In this document: positions 14,208 through 22,652 of the stretch, piece by piece
How the letters are laid out: each line of letters begins with the position of its first letter
How positions within the stretch are numbered: position 1 is the first letter of the stretch
Origin: Candidatus Aegiribacteria sp.
GTDB taxonomy: Bacteria; Fermentibacterota; Fermentibacteria; Fermentibacterales; JCC-6
Assembly (NCBI GenBank): GCA_013138965.1
Contig: WTBT01000042.1
Span: 1 to 64,000 of the forward strand
Direction of reading: 5' to 3'
DNA length: 64,000 nucleotides
Position numbers and translations under genes: made by a program
The notes under the pieces: model-generated
Seen by the model: the letters and a program-made list of their open reading frames with translations, nothing else
Told to the model about the DNA's origin: nothing
The model's database searches: none

Positions 14208-15700
14208 TCCATCGTCCTTCTATCGTGATCATGGGAAAAGTGCTTCCTGGTAAACCGCTTCCATAGACCTATTCTGCCAAGAAAGCTGAGAATCGCGCCG
14301 TAGAAGCAGAGGTACTTGCAGAAAAACCTGGGGAAGAATACCAGAATAGCCATCGCGGCAATTGCGCCGACGAAGGATCCCACTATGAAAAATGAGAAGA
14401 TGGTATGGAAAGGATCGTACTTGCAGAAGAATGCTGTCGGGATTGAGGATTCAAACTGACCGCTGCTGACCAGAAGAAGGAAACTGAAGAATGCAATCCC
14501 AAGCAGGTACCGAAACCCCGAAAGTATTACATGTACTCTGTGGGAAAATTTCGGAGGCCTGGGAACATTAAGCTTCCCCAGCAGATCCTGCAGGGCTCCG
14601 AACGGACAGACCCATCCACAGTAGACCCTGTCGAAAAAAGCACTCCACAATATCGGGAGAATAAGAACAGCAATCCCGAGGCCCCCCAGAAAGATCAATC
14701 CGCCGGGAAGCAGCGCATACTGCATTACGCCCAGGGGGCAGAAACACCCCTGCACCAGGAAACCGAGCACTGTTAAGGATATAATCTGAACTGTGATATG
14801 AGCAATTTTGCGTTTGTGCCTGTCCTTCTTTCTTCGGCCTCTGAAATGCCTTTTCAGGATTGTAGCGGTGAGCAGAAGAACGGCAGTGGCAATCAGTACG
14901 ATCAGTGTTCTGCGAATTCCTCCCCCGCCCGGATTCGTGCAGCCGTTCCAGCCTCTGAAATTAGGGCAGAGAGGTTTGTCGGGTGATGGACACGCAGTTT
15001 CCGGAGCAAGTCCCAGAGGACATCCGCTCAAACGAAGCTCAGAAGCGTTCGTCCTCCCGGTTACAGTCTCACCGGTTGCAGTGGAAGAGTCAGGTAATGC
15101 TACGGGATTGTCACAGTATAAATCAATGTCTGCGTCAATGAAAAAAGCGCAGAAGGGGCTGTCCTCAGGACAGGCTTGCTCAGGCGAGTATCCCAGGGGA
15201 CATGTTAAGGCCGGGGCGATTGTTTCCTCTAGTGTTACCGTATCGATGGATACGGAATCCGGGAAGAAGTCAATCTGGATTTCCCCGGTTGATGCTGATG
15301 AATCGGCGAATACCTCGACAGTCTCTGAACTGTCCGCAGATGATGGTTCAGGTGCCCAGGTTACTGTGTCGGGATGTACCTCCGTGAAAACAGTGTCATC
15401 AGGAAGGGATATTTCATCTCCGGCAGGCTCCGGCAGACTGTCAGAGGCAGGTCCGGTTTCAGTATCCAGGCTGTCCGAAACAGTTTCAGATGTGTCAGAG
15501 GGAGATTCTTCTGATTGTTCGGAGCTTGCGACGGGCTGAGGGCCGGGGTTGTCGCAAAGAGCGTCTCCGTCACCATCGACATAAAGGGCGCACGAAGGGC
15601 TACCTTCGGGACAGGCGTCCTCCGGAGGGAAGCCAAGCGGACATGATGCAAGCAGAACCGAACTCATCAGGAACAATACTGTTGCGGATATATTCATCAT
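14204..15700 (-). CDS. NapH-like membrane polyferredoxin with lipobox and three Cys/Asp-rich repeats
   Basis: The 498-residue protein starts with a lipobox (LLASC, Cys 20) whose Cys is also the first residue of a repeat. Three repeats of type CPLGxxPExACP...C occur at residues about 20-52, 167-199 and 227-256. The first two end in D-x-D-x-D-x-x-CDNP, like calcium-binding or type-3 thrombospondin loops. A Ser/Asp/Glu-rich linker of about 100 residues separates the first two. From about 263 on there are five or six membrane helices with CFCPLG, YCGWVCPFGALQDLL, FFCKYDP and CKYLCFYGAI. This resembles NapH/NosR/CcoG-type iron-sulfur membrane proteins. It could connect quinone or cytoplasmic electrons to the exported ferredoxins nearby; inference. 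Confidence 0.8.
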   Translation of the reverse strand: MMNISATVLFLMSSVLLASCPLGFPPEDACPEGSPSCALYVDGDGDALCDNPGPQPVASSEQSEESPSDTSETVSDSLDTETGPASDSLPEPAGDEISLPDDTVFTEVHPDTVTWAPEPSSADSSETVEVFADSSASTGEIQIDFFPDSVSIDTVTLEETIAPALTCPLGYSPEQACPEDSPFCAFFIDADIDLYCDNPVALPDSSTATGETVTGRTNASELRLSGCPLGLAPETACPSPDKPLCPNFRGWNGCTNPGGGGIRRTLIVLIATAVLLLTATILKRHFRGRRKKDRHKRKIAHITVQIISLTVLGFLVQGCFCPLGVMQYALLPGGLIFLGGLGIAVLILPILWSAFFDRVYCGWVCPFGALQDLLGKLNVPRPPKFSHRVHVILSGFRYLLGIAFFSFLLLVSSGQFESSIPTAFFCKYDPFHTIFSFFIVGSFVGAIAAMAILVFFPRFFCKYLCFYGAILSFLGRIGLWKRFTRKHFSHDHDRRTME

Positions 15701-15755
15701 ACTCGACTTTCCATAACTCTTGTAACAGTGGAGGAAGGAATCTGATGAATCATAG

Positions 15756-15789
15756 AAAAACCGGCCGCGATAGCCAAGGGGCGGCCGGT
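15756..15789 (-). terminator. Rho-independent terminator for the secreted protein gene
   Basis: On the minus strand ACCGGCCGC pairs with GCGGCCGGT across a 12-base loop and is followed by TTTTTC. It lies 14 bases past the stop of the gene at 15803-16420. Confidence 0.85.
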
Positions 15790-15802
15790 TATGTGATTAT
15801 CC

Positions 15803-16420
15803 CTAAATGAAAGCTGCTTTGATCCGGGCGAAGGTGGAATTCGTAAGAGAAAGAGTTCCATTGAGGCGCAGATTCGGAACGTTGGAATTTTGGGAAAGAG
15901 CCGTTGACGCTCCGTATAATCCGTAAATGCACCTGTTGGTGCCCCCGTTCCAATTCCATGCGTACACGGATCCCGAACCTGTGGACCACTCGATTCCGAT
16001 CAGGAGGTTATCCTGGCCGTTGTACCAGTATGGAGTATCGAAAACGAATTCAAACCATTCATTCGGTCCAGCGGACTGAGAAGTGTATGGAGAGGCGCTC
16101 ATTACAAGGGTGCGTGTCCCGCTGATGTAGTTGTCATCAAAAGTTGACCCCAGTTCAGCACTGCTGCAGAGGCCCATATATATCTTCATATCGTTGAATG
16201 TCCCCTGCGATGCTCCCGTAACGTGTCTTTTCCATGAGAAGCTGTCTATGTTTATCGCGTTTCCCATTTCACTGGCGAGTACTACCACCTGGTAGCGCAT
16301 GCTGGGATCTCATGAGCCGCACCACGGTTGATTCGATGGAAATGCCGCGGAACCGATCTCGATCGTGCCGGCAAAGCCCAGGCCGACCAGTACAAGAAGA
16401 ATTGCGCCTGTCAGTTTCAT
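15803..16420 (-). pseudogene. secreted beta-sandwich-like protein interrupted by an in-frame UGA (possible recoding)
   Basis: From ATG 16420 a clean signal peptide (MKLTGAILLVLVGLGFAG) is followed by IEIGSAAFPSNQPWCGS. A TGA at 16310-16312 comes next, and then the same frame continues unbroken for 168 residues to TAG at 15803. The body (RYQVVVLASEMGNAINIDSFSWKR...GTFNDMKIYMG) is beta-rich and family-like, so both parts belong together. Without readthrough the signal is lost from the body. The TGA creates C34-G-S-x37, and a five-base-pair stem with loop AGGT starts 14 bases later. It could be a nonsense mutation, an assembly error or a selenocysteine codon; I cannot decide. A strong terminator follows. 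Confidence 0.6.
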
Positions 16421-16574
16421 TTTAGTTTCCAGTCCTTTCTTAGAATGATTAGTTCATACCCTCTCTCCATACTAGCAAATATACCATTGAATTGTTCCGA
16501 GTAAACGTTTCCAGAAACGGGACAGCCTTGACATCTGCTCTGAATCTCAGATATTTCATTCCCTAACTCTGAGC

Positions 16575-16651
16575 GGTCCGGTAGTTCAATTGGCTAGAGC
16601 ACCGGCCTGTCACGCCGGAAGTTGCGAGTTCGAGTCTCGTCCGGACCGCCA
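16575..16651 (+). tRNA. tRNA-Asp (anticodon GTC)
   Basis: Acceptor GGTCCGG/CCGGACC, discriminator G and encoded CCA. The anticodon arm CCGGC-CTGTCAC-GCCGG gives GTC. T-arm GCGAG-TTCGAGT-CTCGT. Length 77 bases, as in E. coli tRNA-Asp. Confidence 0.95.
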
Positions 16652-16896
16652 GGGATCAGGGACGTACCACATTTCTTCAACTTATCTGAAGAAACCGCCT
16701 TATCAGCGCAAAAACATAGATCGCATATTTTCAAAAATGACGGAGGTCGTGCGGTATTTTTTCAACTTACGAAAATAAAGCTCTGATTTCTTTATCGAAC
16801 CAACAAGGGTGAGTTTATCCTGAGCGAGCCGAAACGAGTTGGCTCTACACCATTAACAGGGGCACCTATTCAACTTAAGCACATAAGGCTCTGTTC

Positions 16897-17895
16897 TTAC
16901 CGCGCAGTAAGCTGGTTATCCAGATGAGCCAGCTCGTAATCAACCATTTCGTCTATCATGTCCTCGAAGGAGATTTCGGGTTTCCAGCCGAGGAGTTCTT
17001 CTGCCTTTGACGCATCTCCCATAAGTACGTCCACTTCAGTGGGCCTGAAGTACCTTTCGTCCACGGCAACATATTCTTTCCAGTCCAGCTTCACCCTGCC
17101 GAAGGCTCTGTCAAGAAGATCCCTTATGGAATGGGTTTTGCCGGTTGCTATAACGTAATCATTTCCCTCCGGCTGCTGCAGCATAAGATGCATCGCTCTG
17201 ACGAAATCCCTGGCGTGACCCCAGTCCCGTTTCGCGTCGAGGTTTCCAAGAGTAAGGCTCTTCTGAAGGTTCATCTTTATTCTTGCCGCTGCTACAGCAA
17301 CCTTTCTGGTTACGAAATTTCTGCCTCTCCTTGGCGATTCATGGTTGAATAGAATCCCGCTGGACGCGTGAAGTCCGTATCCCTTCCTGTAGTTGACCAC
17401 CATCCAGTGTGAATAGAGTTTCGCGGCGGCGTAAGGGCTTCTGGGGTGAAAGGGAGTATCCTCATTCTGGGGAGGGGGGGAAGAACCGAACATCTCGCTG
17501 GTGGAAGCCTGGTAGAATTTACACTCCCCGGTCAGTCCAACCTCCCTCATGGCGTCCAGAAGCCGTGCGACGCCAAGGGCATCAACGTCGGCTGTATATT
17601 CGGGCAAATCGAATGAAATCCTTACATGACTCTGAGCCGCCAGATTGTAGATCTCGTGCGGCCCCACCTTCTCAAGAATTCTGTTAAGAGCGCTTGAATC
17701 GGTCATATCTCCGTAATGGAGGAAAAGTGATTTTCGGTACACATCCGGGTCCTGAATAAGATGTTCAATTCTTTCCCGGTTGAAACTGCTTGAACGCCTG
17801 ACTATACCATGGACTTCGTACCCCTTCTCAAGAAGAAGCTCGGTAAGATACGAACCATCCTGACCTGTGATTCCTGTTATGAGTGCTTTTTTCAT
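16897..17895 (-). CDS. gmd: GDP-mannose 4,6-dehydratase
   Basis: This is a short-chain dehydrogenase of 332 residues from ATG 17895; a TTG three codons upstream is the alternative start. Motifs are [18 protein letters not shown] (NADP-binding), [24 protein letters not shown], the catalytic STSEMFG and [12 protein letters not shown] (Tyr-x3-Lys), and [10 protein letters not shown]. It converts GDP-D-mannose to GDP-4-dehydro-6-deoxymannose in the cytoplasm, the first step to GDP-fucose, GDP-rhamnose or GDP-perosamine. Its natural partner, a GDP-fucose-synthase-like gene, lies 28 kb away at 45961 in the polysaccharide locus. It is transcribed divergently from the methyltransferase/glycosyltransferase pair. 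Confidence 0.93.
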   Translation of the reverse strand: MKKALITGITGQDGSYLTELLLEKGYEVHGIVRRSSSFNRERIEHLIQDPDVYRKSLFLHYGDMTDSSALNRILEKVGPHEIYNLAAQSHVRISFDLPEYTADVDALGVARLLDAMREVGLTGECKFYQASTSEMFGSSPPPQNEDTPFHPRSPYAAAKLYSHWMVVNYRKGYGLHASSGILFNHESPRRGRNFVTRKVAVAAARIKMNLQKSLTLGNLDAKRDWGHARDFVRAMHLMLQQPEGNDYVIATGKTHSIRDLLDRAFGRVKLDWKEYVAVDERYFRPTEVDVLMGDASKAEELLGWKPEISFEDMIDEMVDYELAHLDNQLTAR

Positions 17896-18100
17896 GTTTC
17901 CCAATCTTGCGAATATTCAGTTGAAATTCCGGCTTCATATACCGCTGCTGAAATCTGTGCCAATAGAATTATAACAATACTGCTGCCGGACTGCATGAGG
18001 ATGAAACACTGAAAAATGTTCCGGTTTCTTGCCCCACTCGCAAATGTGAGATATAATCCTTGTCATGAGAATCAACTGGAATGTATTCGGGAGGTAGATT

Positions 18101-18667
18101 TTGGCAGATCATGTATGCCCTGTATGGGTGGGGTACCTCCTTGCAAGTCCCCTGCGGAAGCTGTTTGACAATCCGGTAAAAAGGTTGTCCCCCTATATCA
18201 GCAAAGGAATGACGGTTATCGATGTGGGCTGTGCCATGGGCTTCTTCAGTCTCCCGCTGGCGGAAATGGTGGGGCCCGACGGCAAGGTCATATGTATTGA
18301 CCTTCAGGAGAAAATGCTCCAGAGGCTTTGCAGGAACGCAAAGAAGAAGAACCTTCTCAGCAGGATTGAGGCAAGGGTCTGCAGGCGTGATAATCTTAAC
18401 ACTGCTGATCTTGGCAATACAGCGGATTTCGTCCTTGCCGCAGCCGTTGTTCACGAAGTGCCGGACGCCGCTTCTTTCTTAACCGAGCTTTATGGAGTTG
18501 TTAAAGACGGCGGGAAGCTTCTGGTAGTTGAGCCGGGCGGTCATGTTTCAGAACAGGATTTCAGCGCAACGGTTGATGCCGCTGTGAAGTGCGGTTTTAC
18601 CATCCTTGAAAACTCGGGAACACGGAGAAGGCGCCAGGCTCTCTTCCAGAAAATCTCTGAGAAATGA
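18101..18667 (+). CDS. class I SAM-dependent methyltransferase
   Basis: The 188-residue protein starts at TTG behind GGGAGGT. It has the Rossmann-fold motif I VIDVGCAMGFFSLPLA (residues about 39-55), then the acidic motif VICIDLQ, and motif LAAAVVHEVPD. It belongs to the Methyltransf_11/31 type; the substrate is not evident. The glycosyltransferase that follows overlaps or abuts it, which suggests a joint role in surface glycan or small-molecule modification. Cytoplasmic. Confidence 0.82.
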   Translation: MADHVCPVWVGYLLASPLRKLFDNPVKRLSPYISKGMTVIDVGCAMGFFSLPLAEMVGPDGKVICIDLQEKMLQRLCRNAKKKNLLSRIEARVCRRDNLNTADLGNTADFVLAAAVVHEVPDAASFLTELYGVVKDGGKLLVVEPGGHVSEQDFSATVDAAVKCGFTILENSGTRRRRQALFQKISEK

Positions 18668-19700
18668 TGGAGATGTTCAGGAGAAGTCCCTGCTGAAATA
18701 CACCGAAAAGCCCCTTGAACCGATTCGTCGTCCATATGAATTCAAACTCTCCATCCTCATTGTCAATTACAACAGCGGAGAGATGCTACTGGACTGCCTG
18801 GAATCTATATGTGCCACGGTCAAGACGGACCCCTTTGAAGTAATAGTCGTTGACAATGATTCAAAGGACAGTTCCATAGATAGCGCAAGGGACAAATATC
18901 CTGAAGTACGTTTCATTGAAAACAGTTTCAACAACTGGTTCACCGGAGGAACCAACCAGGCGATAGAGGTAAGTCGCGGCGAATATATTCTTTGTCTCAA
19001 CCCTGATACGGTATGCCGTGGAAATGCGATCGATGAACTGGTGAGCTTTCTCGACAGCGATCCTCAGGCAGGCCTTGCCGCTCCAAGGCTTCTGAACGGG
19101 GATGGTTCTCTTCAGCCTTCATGCCGGAATTTCCTCAAGTCCAGGTATCTTATACTTCGGCACATTCTTCCCTGGAAAAGATTGCCCGACAGCTGGAGAA
19201 AAAAGGCGGTCCTTGAGTACTGGGATCATGATGAAACAATCCAGCCCGACTGGATAATAGGAGCATGTATACTGGTACGGAGAGAGACCGTTGAGGATAT
19301 AGGCCTTAAAGACGAAGGCTTCCCGATGTTCCATGAGGAGACCGACTGGTGCTACCGTATGAAAAAGGCCGGCTGGGGGATCTGGTTCGTTCACACCGCG
19401 GAAATTACCCATTTCGGAAGCCAGTCAGCGGTTAAGTACTGGGGTAGTGACCTTGTCCTTGAATTCTACAAGGGTAAACACAGATTCGTACGAAAACATT
19501 TTGGCCCTCTGTCTCTGCTTCTGCACCGTTTGCTTCTTGCGGGGCTGCTTCTTCTCAGGCTTACAGTCGTGCTGGTCAGAAGAGTTTTTTCAGGGAACGC
19601 CGACCTCAGGCAGGAAACTGTGTTCCTGCTTAAAGGTATGGTAATACAGCTCGGATTGAACGGAAAGAATCTACCTGGAATTCCTCATAGGAAATTCTAA
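18606..19700 (+). CDS. GT2 family glycosyltransferase (rhamnosyltransferase-like)
   Basis: A GT-A domain starts with LSILIVNYNSGEMLLDCLESI. The donor-binding VIVVDNDSKDSS, the LNPDT motif (the DxD equivalent) and the acceptor-side FHEETDWCYRMKKAGW follow, as in WbbL-type rhamnosyltransferases. The C-terminus has hydrophobic stretches for membrane association. Start choice is uncertain: the only normal in-frame start is TTG at 18606, which overlaps the methyltransferase by 62 bases. The true start may be a non-AUG codon just after AGGAG near 18680, as residues 1-45 look non-conserved. Probably acts in O-antigen or capsule assembly. Confidence 0.83.
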   Translation: MKTREHGEGARLSSRKSLRNDGDVQEKSLLKYTEKPLEPIRRPYEFKLSILIVNYNSGEMLLDCLESICATVKTDPFEVIVVDNDSKDSSIDSARDKYPEVRFIENSFNNWFTGGTNQAIEVSRGEYILCLNPDTVCRGNAIDELVSFLDSDPQAGLAAPRLLNGDGSLQPSCRNFLKSRYLILRHILPWKRLPDSWRKKAVLEYWDHDETIQPDWIIGACILVRRETVEDIGLKDEGFPMFHEETDWCYRMKKAGWGIWFVHTAEITHFGSQSAVKYWGSDLVLEFYKGKHRFVRKHFGPLSLLLHRLLLAGLLLLRLTVVLVRRVFSGNADLRQETVFLLKGMVIQLGLNGKNLPGIPHRKF

Positions 19701-19718
19701 CCCGGTGGTGGAAAGCGG

Positions 19719-20294
19719 TCAGTTGATGCTCTTCCTAACAAACGGAATAAGAAGGTACAGCAGAGTTGCCCATCCCCCAAGGGGCCATGCCAGGAAGAAT
19801 ATCAGAACGGAGAAACCAGGGAAGACTATCATACTCAACCATCTGTGTTCCCTGATCTCCTTATCCACGCCCAGATCAGGATGGTTTCTTATGTAAGTGA
19901 GTTCAAAACCGATAGTCAGGCTTATCAGAAACAGGTTAATCACGAATATCTGTACGGCAAGAACGCTTTGGAAATTGCCGATAATATCCGTTGTCACTGG
20001 AATCAGGGCAATGAATAGAAGATGGGTCATGACTATCCAGTTGAGCCCTGCGTCAGTCTTCCTGATTCTATCCATAATGTAATGCTGCGCTATCCAGAAA
20101 TTCGCCAGCGTCAGAAAAGCAATGATGTAATGGCGCAGCTGATTCAGCATTCCCGGAATAGCTTCAACAAGGGATTCGTGCGTAGGGACAATTGCATTAA
20201 CATCAATACTTAAAACAGCAAGGGTTATAGCGATGGCGTAGACACCATCAAATAAAGCCTCTATTCTGTTTTTTCCAAGTATAGCTTTCCTCAA
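19719..20294 (-). CDS. TMEM175/DUF1211-type potassium channel-like membrane protein
   Basis: Translation from TTG 20294 after GAGAGGTGA gives 191 residues. The first helix has RIEALFDGVYAIAITLAVL, the FSD-like signature of bacterial TMEM175 K+ channels. About five or six hydrophobic segments follow (HYIIAFLTLANFWIAQHY, VIVMTHLLFIALIPV and others). These channels conduct K+ in lysosomes and bacteria; the canonical FSD reads LFDG here. Stand-alone gene convergent with the glycosyltransferase. Confidence 0.77.
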   Translation of the reverse strand: MRKAILGKNRIEALFDGVYAIAITLAVLSIDVNAIVPTHESLVEAIPGMLNQLRHYIIAFLTLANFWIAQHYIMDRIRKTDAGLNWIVMTHLLFIALIPVTTDIIGNFQSVLAVQIFVINLFLISLTIGFELTYIRNHPDLGVDKEIREHRWLSMIVFPGFSVLIFFLAWPLGGWATLLYLLIPFVRKSIN

Positions 20295-20524
20295 AACATC
20301 ACCTCTCCGGTAGAACAAGTGGATATTTTACAGATGGATGTCCCCGCGGTCAATGATTCCCCTGGTTCGGAATTCCTCAGCTGAAGCCGCTACATCGCTG
20401 ATCAGGTCGTTTAACATTACGCTGAATTGCGTTATGCTATTCATTGAATGAGGAATCGGGGGTTATGATCATGGGGGCTATCGGAATCATCACTGCCGGG
20501 CGCACGGCATGAAGGAGTACTGAT

Positions 20525-21223
20525 ATGAAGGTAAAACAGTTCAGATATTCTGCGGACAATCTCGGATACCTGATTTACGGAGAAGAATCCGCAATCGCAG
20601 TTGACGGCGGTGCCTTCGAGCAGATGCTTTCATTTATCGAAGAGCATTGTCTGGAACTGAGAATAGTCACCAACACACATTCACATGGAGACCACACCTG
20701 CGGCAATAGAGAGCTTGCAGAGGCAACGGAAGCGGAGTTTATCAATGTCGGAGAACTCCCTTCCAGGAGGACGCTTCCGCTTGAGGGCTCCAGGATAGAT
20801 ATCATCCATACTCCCGGCCATACGGCTGATTCCGTCTGTTTCTACATTCCGGGTATACTTGTCTCAGGAGACACTCTTTTCAATGGTAAGGTAGGCAGGT
20901 GCTTTACCGGGGATATTCGAACATTCTACAAATCGATCAGAAAACTTCTCGAGCTGCCGGGTGATACAGTGATCTACGGCGGACATGACTACGTCAGGGA
21001 ATACCTGGAGTTCGCCCGGATGGTAGAACCTTCCAACAGTTTCATCAATGCATACCTGCGCAGGTACGATCCGACCCATGTTTTTGCATCGCTTGAGGAG
21101 GAATTGAAGGTTGACCCCTTCCTGCGCCTGAACGAACCTTCAGTGACATCCTTCCTCAAGAGTAGAAACCTTCCCGTTTCAACAGAATATCAGCGGTGGG
21201 AATCCCTTATGTCGCTCATGTGA
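20525..21223 (+). CDS. metallo-beta-lactamase-fold hydrolase (glyoxalase II-like)
   Basis: The 232-residue protein starts at ATG behind GAAGGAG. Zinc ligands are visible in NTHSHGDHTCGN, TPGHTADSV, VSGDTLF and GGHDYV. The C-terminal region (DPFLRLNEPSV) resembles the substrate-binding part of hydroxyacylglutathione hydrolases. It probably hydrolyses a thioester such as a lactoyl-thiol in the cytoplasm. Not obviously linked to its neighbours; a long hairpin follows. Confidence 0.85.
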   Translation: MKVKQFRYSADNLGYLIYGEESAIAVDGGAFEQMLSFIEEHCLELRIVTNTHSHGDHTCGNRELAEATEAEFINVGELPSRRTLPLEGSRIDIIHTPGHTADSVCFYIPGILVSGDTLFNGKVGRCFTGDIRTFYKSIRKLLELPGDTVIYGGHDYVREYLEFARMVEPSNSFINAYLRRYDPTHVFASLEEELKVDPFLRLNEPSVTSFLKSRNLPVSTEYQRWESLMSLM

Positions 21224-21257
21224 AATTCCCCGGGTTCATAGCAGGATAGAAGTCCTG

Positions 21258-21295
21258 GATGGACAGGCGGCCAGGCCGCCTGTCCATCTGTTTCA
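21258..21295 (+). terminator. long perfect hairpin after the hydrolase gene
   Basis: Thirteen base pairs, GATGGACAGGCGG with CCGCCTGTCCATC, close the loop CCAGG and are followed by a weak TGTTTC tract. It sits between two convergent genes and may terminate both. Confidence 0.6.
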
Positions 21296-21307
21296 ATACC
21301 GCGAATG

Positions 21308-21739
21308 TCAGCTATCTTCAGATCCGGAGCCGTTTTCCCTGCGCATCCAGGATTTGAAGGTCTCCCGGCCCTCTTCACGCCAGAACTCAGCGTAGTCCTG
21401 CTCCATCTCCCGCTGGAAGGGGCTTTTTTCGGTCTCCCCTGCGGGAACATCCTTCTTCTTTCGGCCGCTTCGATCGTAATGATGGGTTCCGCTGTGAGCC
21501 CCAAAGAAGATGTGCGCCAGAACGGCAAGGCCCACCGCCTGCCAGTAACCTATTTCAGGCAGGCCGAAGATGTCAGGCATCAGGGCGTTCCACAGCAGCT
21601 TTACGAGAATACCGAATAGTATGGCAAGAGCAGCCGCGGCAATTATTCCAAGCAGGACGAAGCACACGACCTTAATCACCTTTGCTGGACCGCTTCCCCT
21701 TACTTCGTGGTTCATTATCCTCATCGTACAATCACTCAT
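21308..21739 (-). CDS. small membrane protein coupled to the ECF sigma factor
   Basis: The 143-residue protein has two membrane helices: VVCFVLLGIIAAAALAILFGILVKLLWNALMP and YWQAVGLAVLAHIFFG. The loop between them contains DIFGLPEIGY. The C-terminal half is charged and cytoplasmic-looking. Its start overlaps the sigma-factor stop by eight bases. I recall short proteins with the FGLPxIxYWQAxGL core next to ECF sigma genes in several phyla, usually unnamed. An anti-sigma or sensor role is possible by position only; no anti-sigma zinc motif is present. Confidence 0.75.
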   Translation of the reverse strand: MSDCTMRIMNHEVRGSGPAKVIKVVCFVLLGIIAAAALAILFGILVKLLWNALMPDIFGLPEIGYWQAVGLAVLAHIFFGAHSGTHHYDRSGRKKKDVPAGETEKSPFQREMEQDYAEFWREEGRETFKSWMRRENGSGSEDS

Positions 21740-22313
21740 TCTTTACCTCCTGCATCCTTTCAAGTTTTTTCCGAATGGCCCTGACGCCGCGGTGTTTCCG
21801 GGCAAGCAGCGTTCCCACCGGAACTTTCCAGAGCCCGGACAATTCCCTGAATGTTCTTTCATTGAACTCGGTTTCAATGATTACTTCCATCTGGGCGGAA
21901 GGGAGTTCCCGAATCAGTCGGAAGATAAGCCGGCGAAGTGCCCGTTGGCGGTAGGATCCCTCAGGATCGTATTTCTCGTCCGGGAGAACATCGAAAAGGC
22001 TCAGCCCGTTCTCATCCTCGCTGTCCATGGAAACGGTTTCCTTCGCAGGATTTCTGTAGAAATCGATGATCCTGTTCCTCAAAGCGCGAAATACATAGGC
22101 TGACATGTCGGATATGGGCGCCACAATATCCGGCCTGTCAAGGATGCTCAGCATCACATCCTGCACAATGTCCTCGCTGCTTCTGTGGGCGGAGTCATCG
22201 ATCATGCCTCTTACGTAGCTGACAAGACGATTGTAGTTGGTGTGAAAAAACTCCCCAACTGCCGATTTTCTCTGATGGTTCATATCCAGTTGTTTCCCTT
22301 CGCCTGCTCTCAT
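21732..22313 (-). CDS. ECF-type RNA polymerase sigma factor
   Basis: Sigma region 2 is seen in FFHTNYNRLVSYVRGM...SSEDIVQDVMLSIL and the YVFRALRNRIIDFYR segment, and region 4 in LPSAQMEVIIETEFNERTFRELSGLWKVPVGTLLARKHRGVRAIRKKL. Length is 193 residues from the first Met or 183 from the Met at 22283; neither has a strong ribosome site. It is translationally coupled to the membrane protein downstream, probably its regulator. It would redirect RNA polymerase to an envelope-response regulon; target promoters were not identified. Confidence 0.9.
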   Translation of the reverse strand: MRAGEGKQLDMNHQRKSAVGEFFHTNYNRLVSYVRGMIDDSAHRSSEDIVQDVMLSILDRPDIVAPISDMSAYVFRALRNRIIDFYRNPAKETVSMDSEDENGLSLFDVLPDEKYDPEGSYRQRALRRLIFRLIRELPSAQMEVIIETEFNERTFRELSGLWKVPVGTLLARKHRGVRAIRKKLERMQEVKNE

Positions 22314-22652
22314 GGACGGGAAAATGCCAGAATTATTGCATTATCAGCAGGAATGATTCGGAATGCAAGGAGATACGGCGATAGAGGAAATTCGCGCTCC
22401 CAGGAGTGTGTCTGCCAATAGGCATTGAGCAGAATATCCTCCCAGCTGAGATAGAATGCTCGGAGATTTGAGGAGAATACTGGATGTATTTGACGATAAT
22501 CTTCGGGTATTATAGCCAGCTGTGTGGGTTTTATGCCGATGCTTTATTGTCGGACGCGCTCCTACCGTTACGGCAGTATTGCTAGTATGCTAAAGCTGTA
22601 AATAGGACACAGGCACAATGGATTCAGGTGAACAGAGAATGAGAAAAATACA
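22314..22652. other. divergent intergenic region, no gene
   Basis: It holds the leaders of the sigma operon (leftward) and the S41-like gene (rightward). TTGACG at 22490 and TATAGC at 22511, spaced 15 bases, is a weak candidate promoter for the rightward gene. No conserved RNA or repeat was recognised. Confidence 0.35.

Noticed and set aside
14808-15539. 243-codon open frame on the plus strand opposite the polyferredoxin gene
   Set aside because: It lies opposite the Ser/Asp-rich arm, is low-complexity Ser/Val/Gly, and lacks a ribosome site; the minus frame has a lipobox, Cys motifs and membrane helices.
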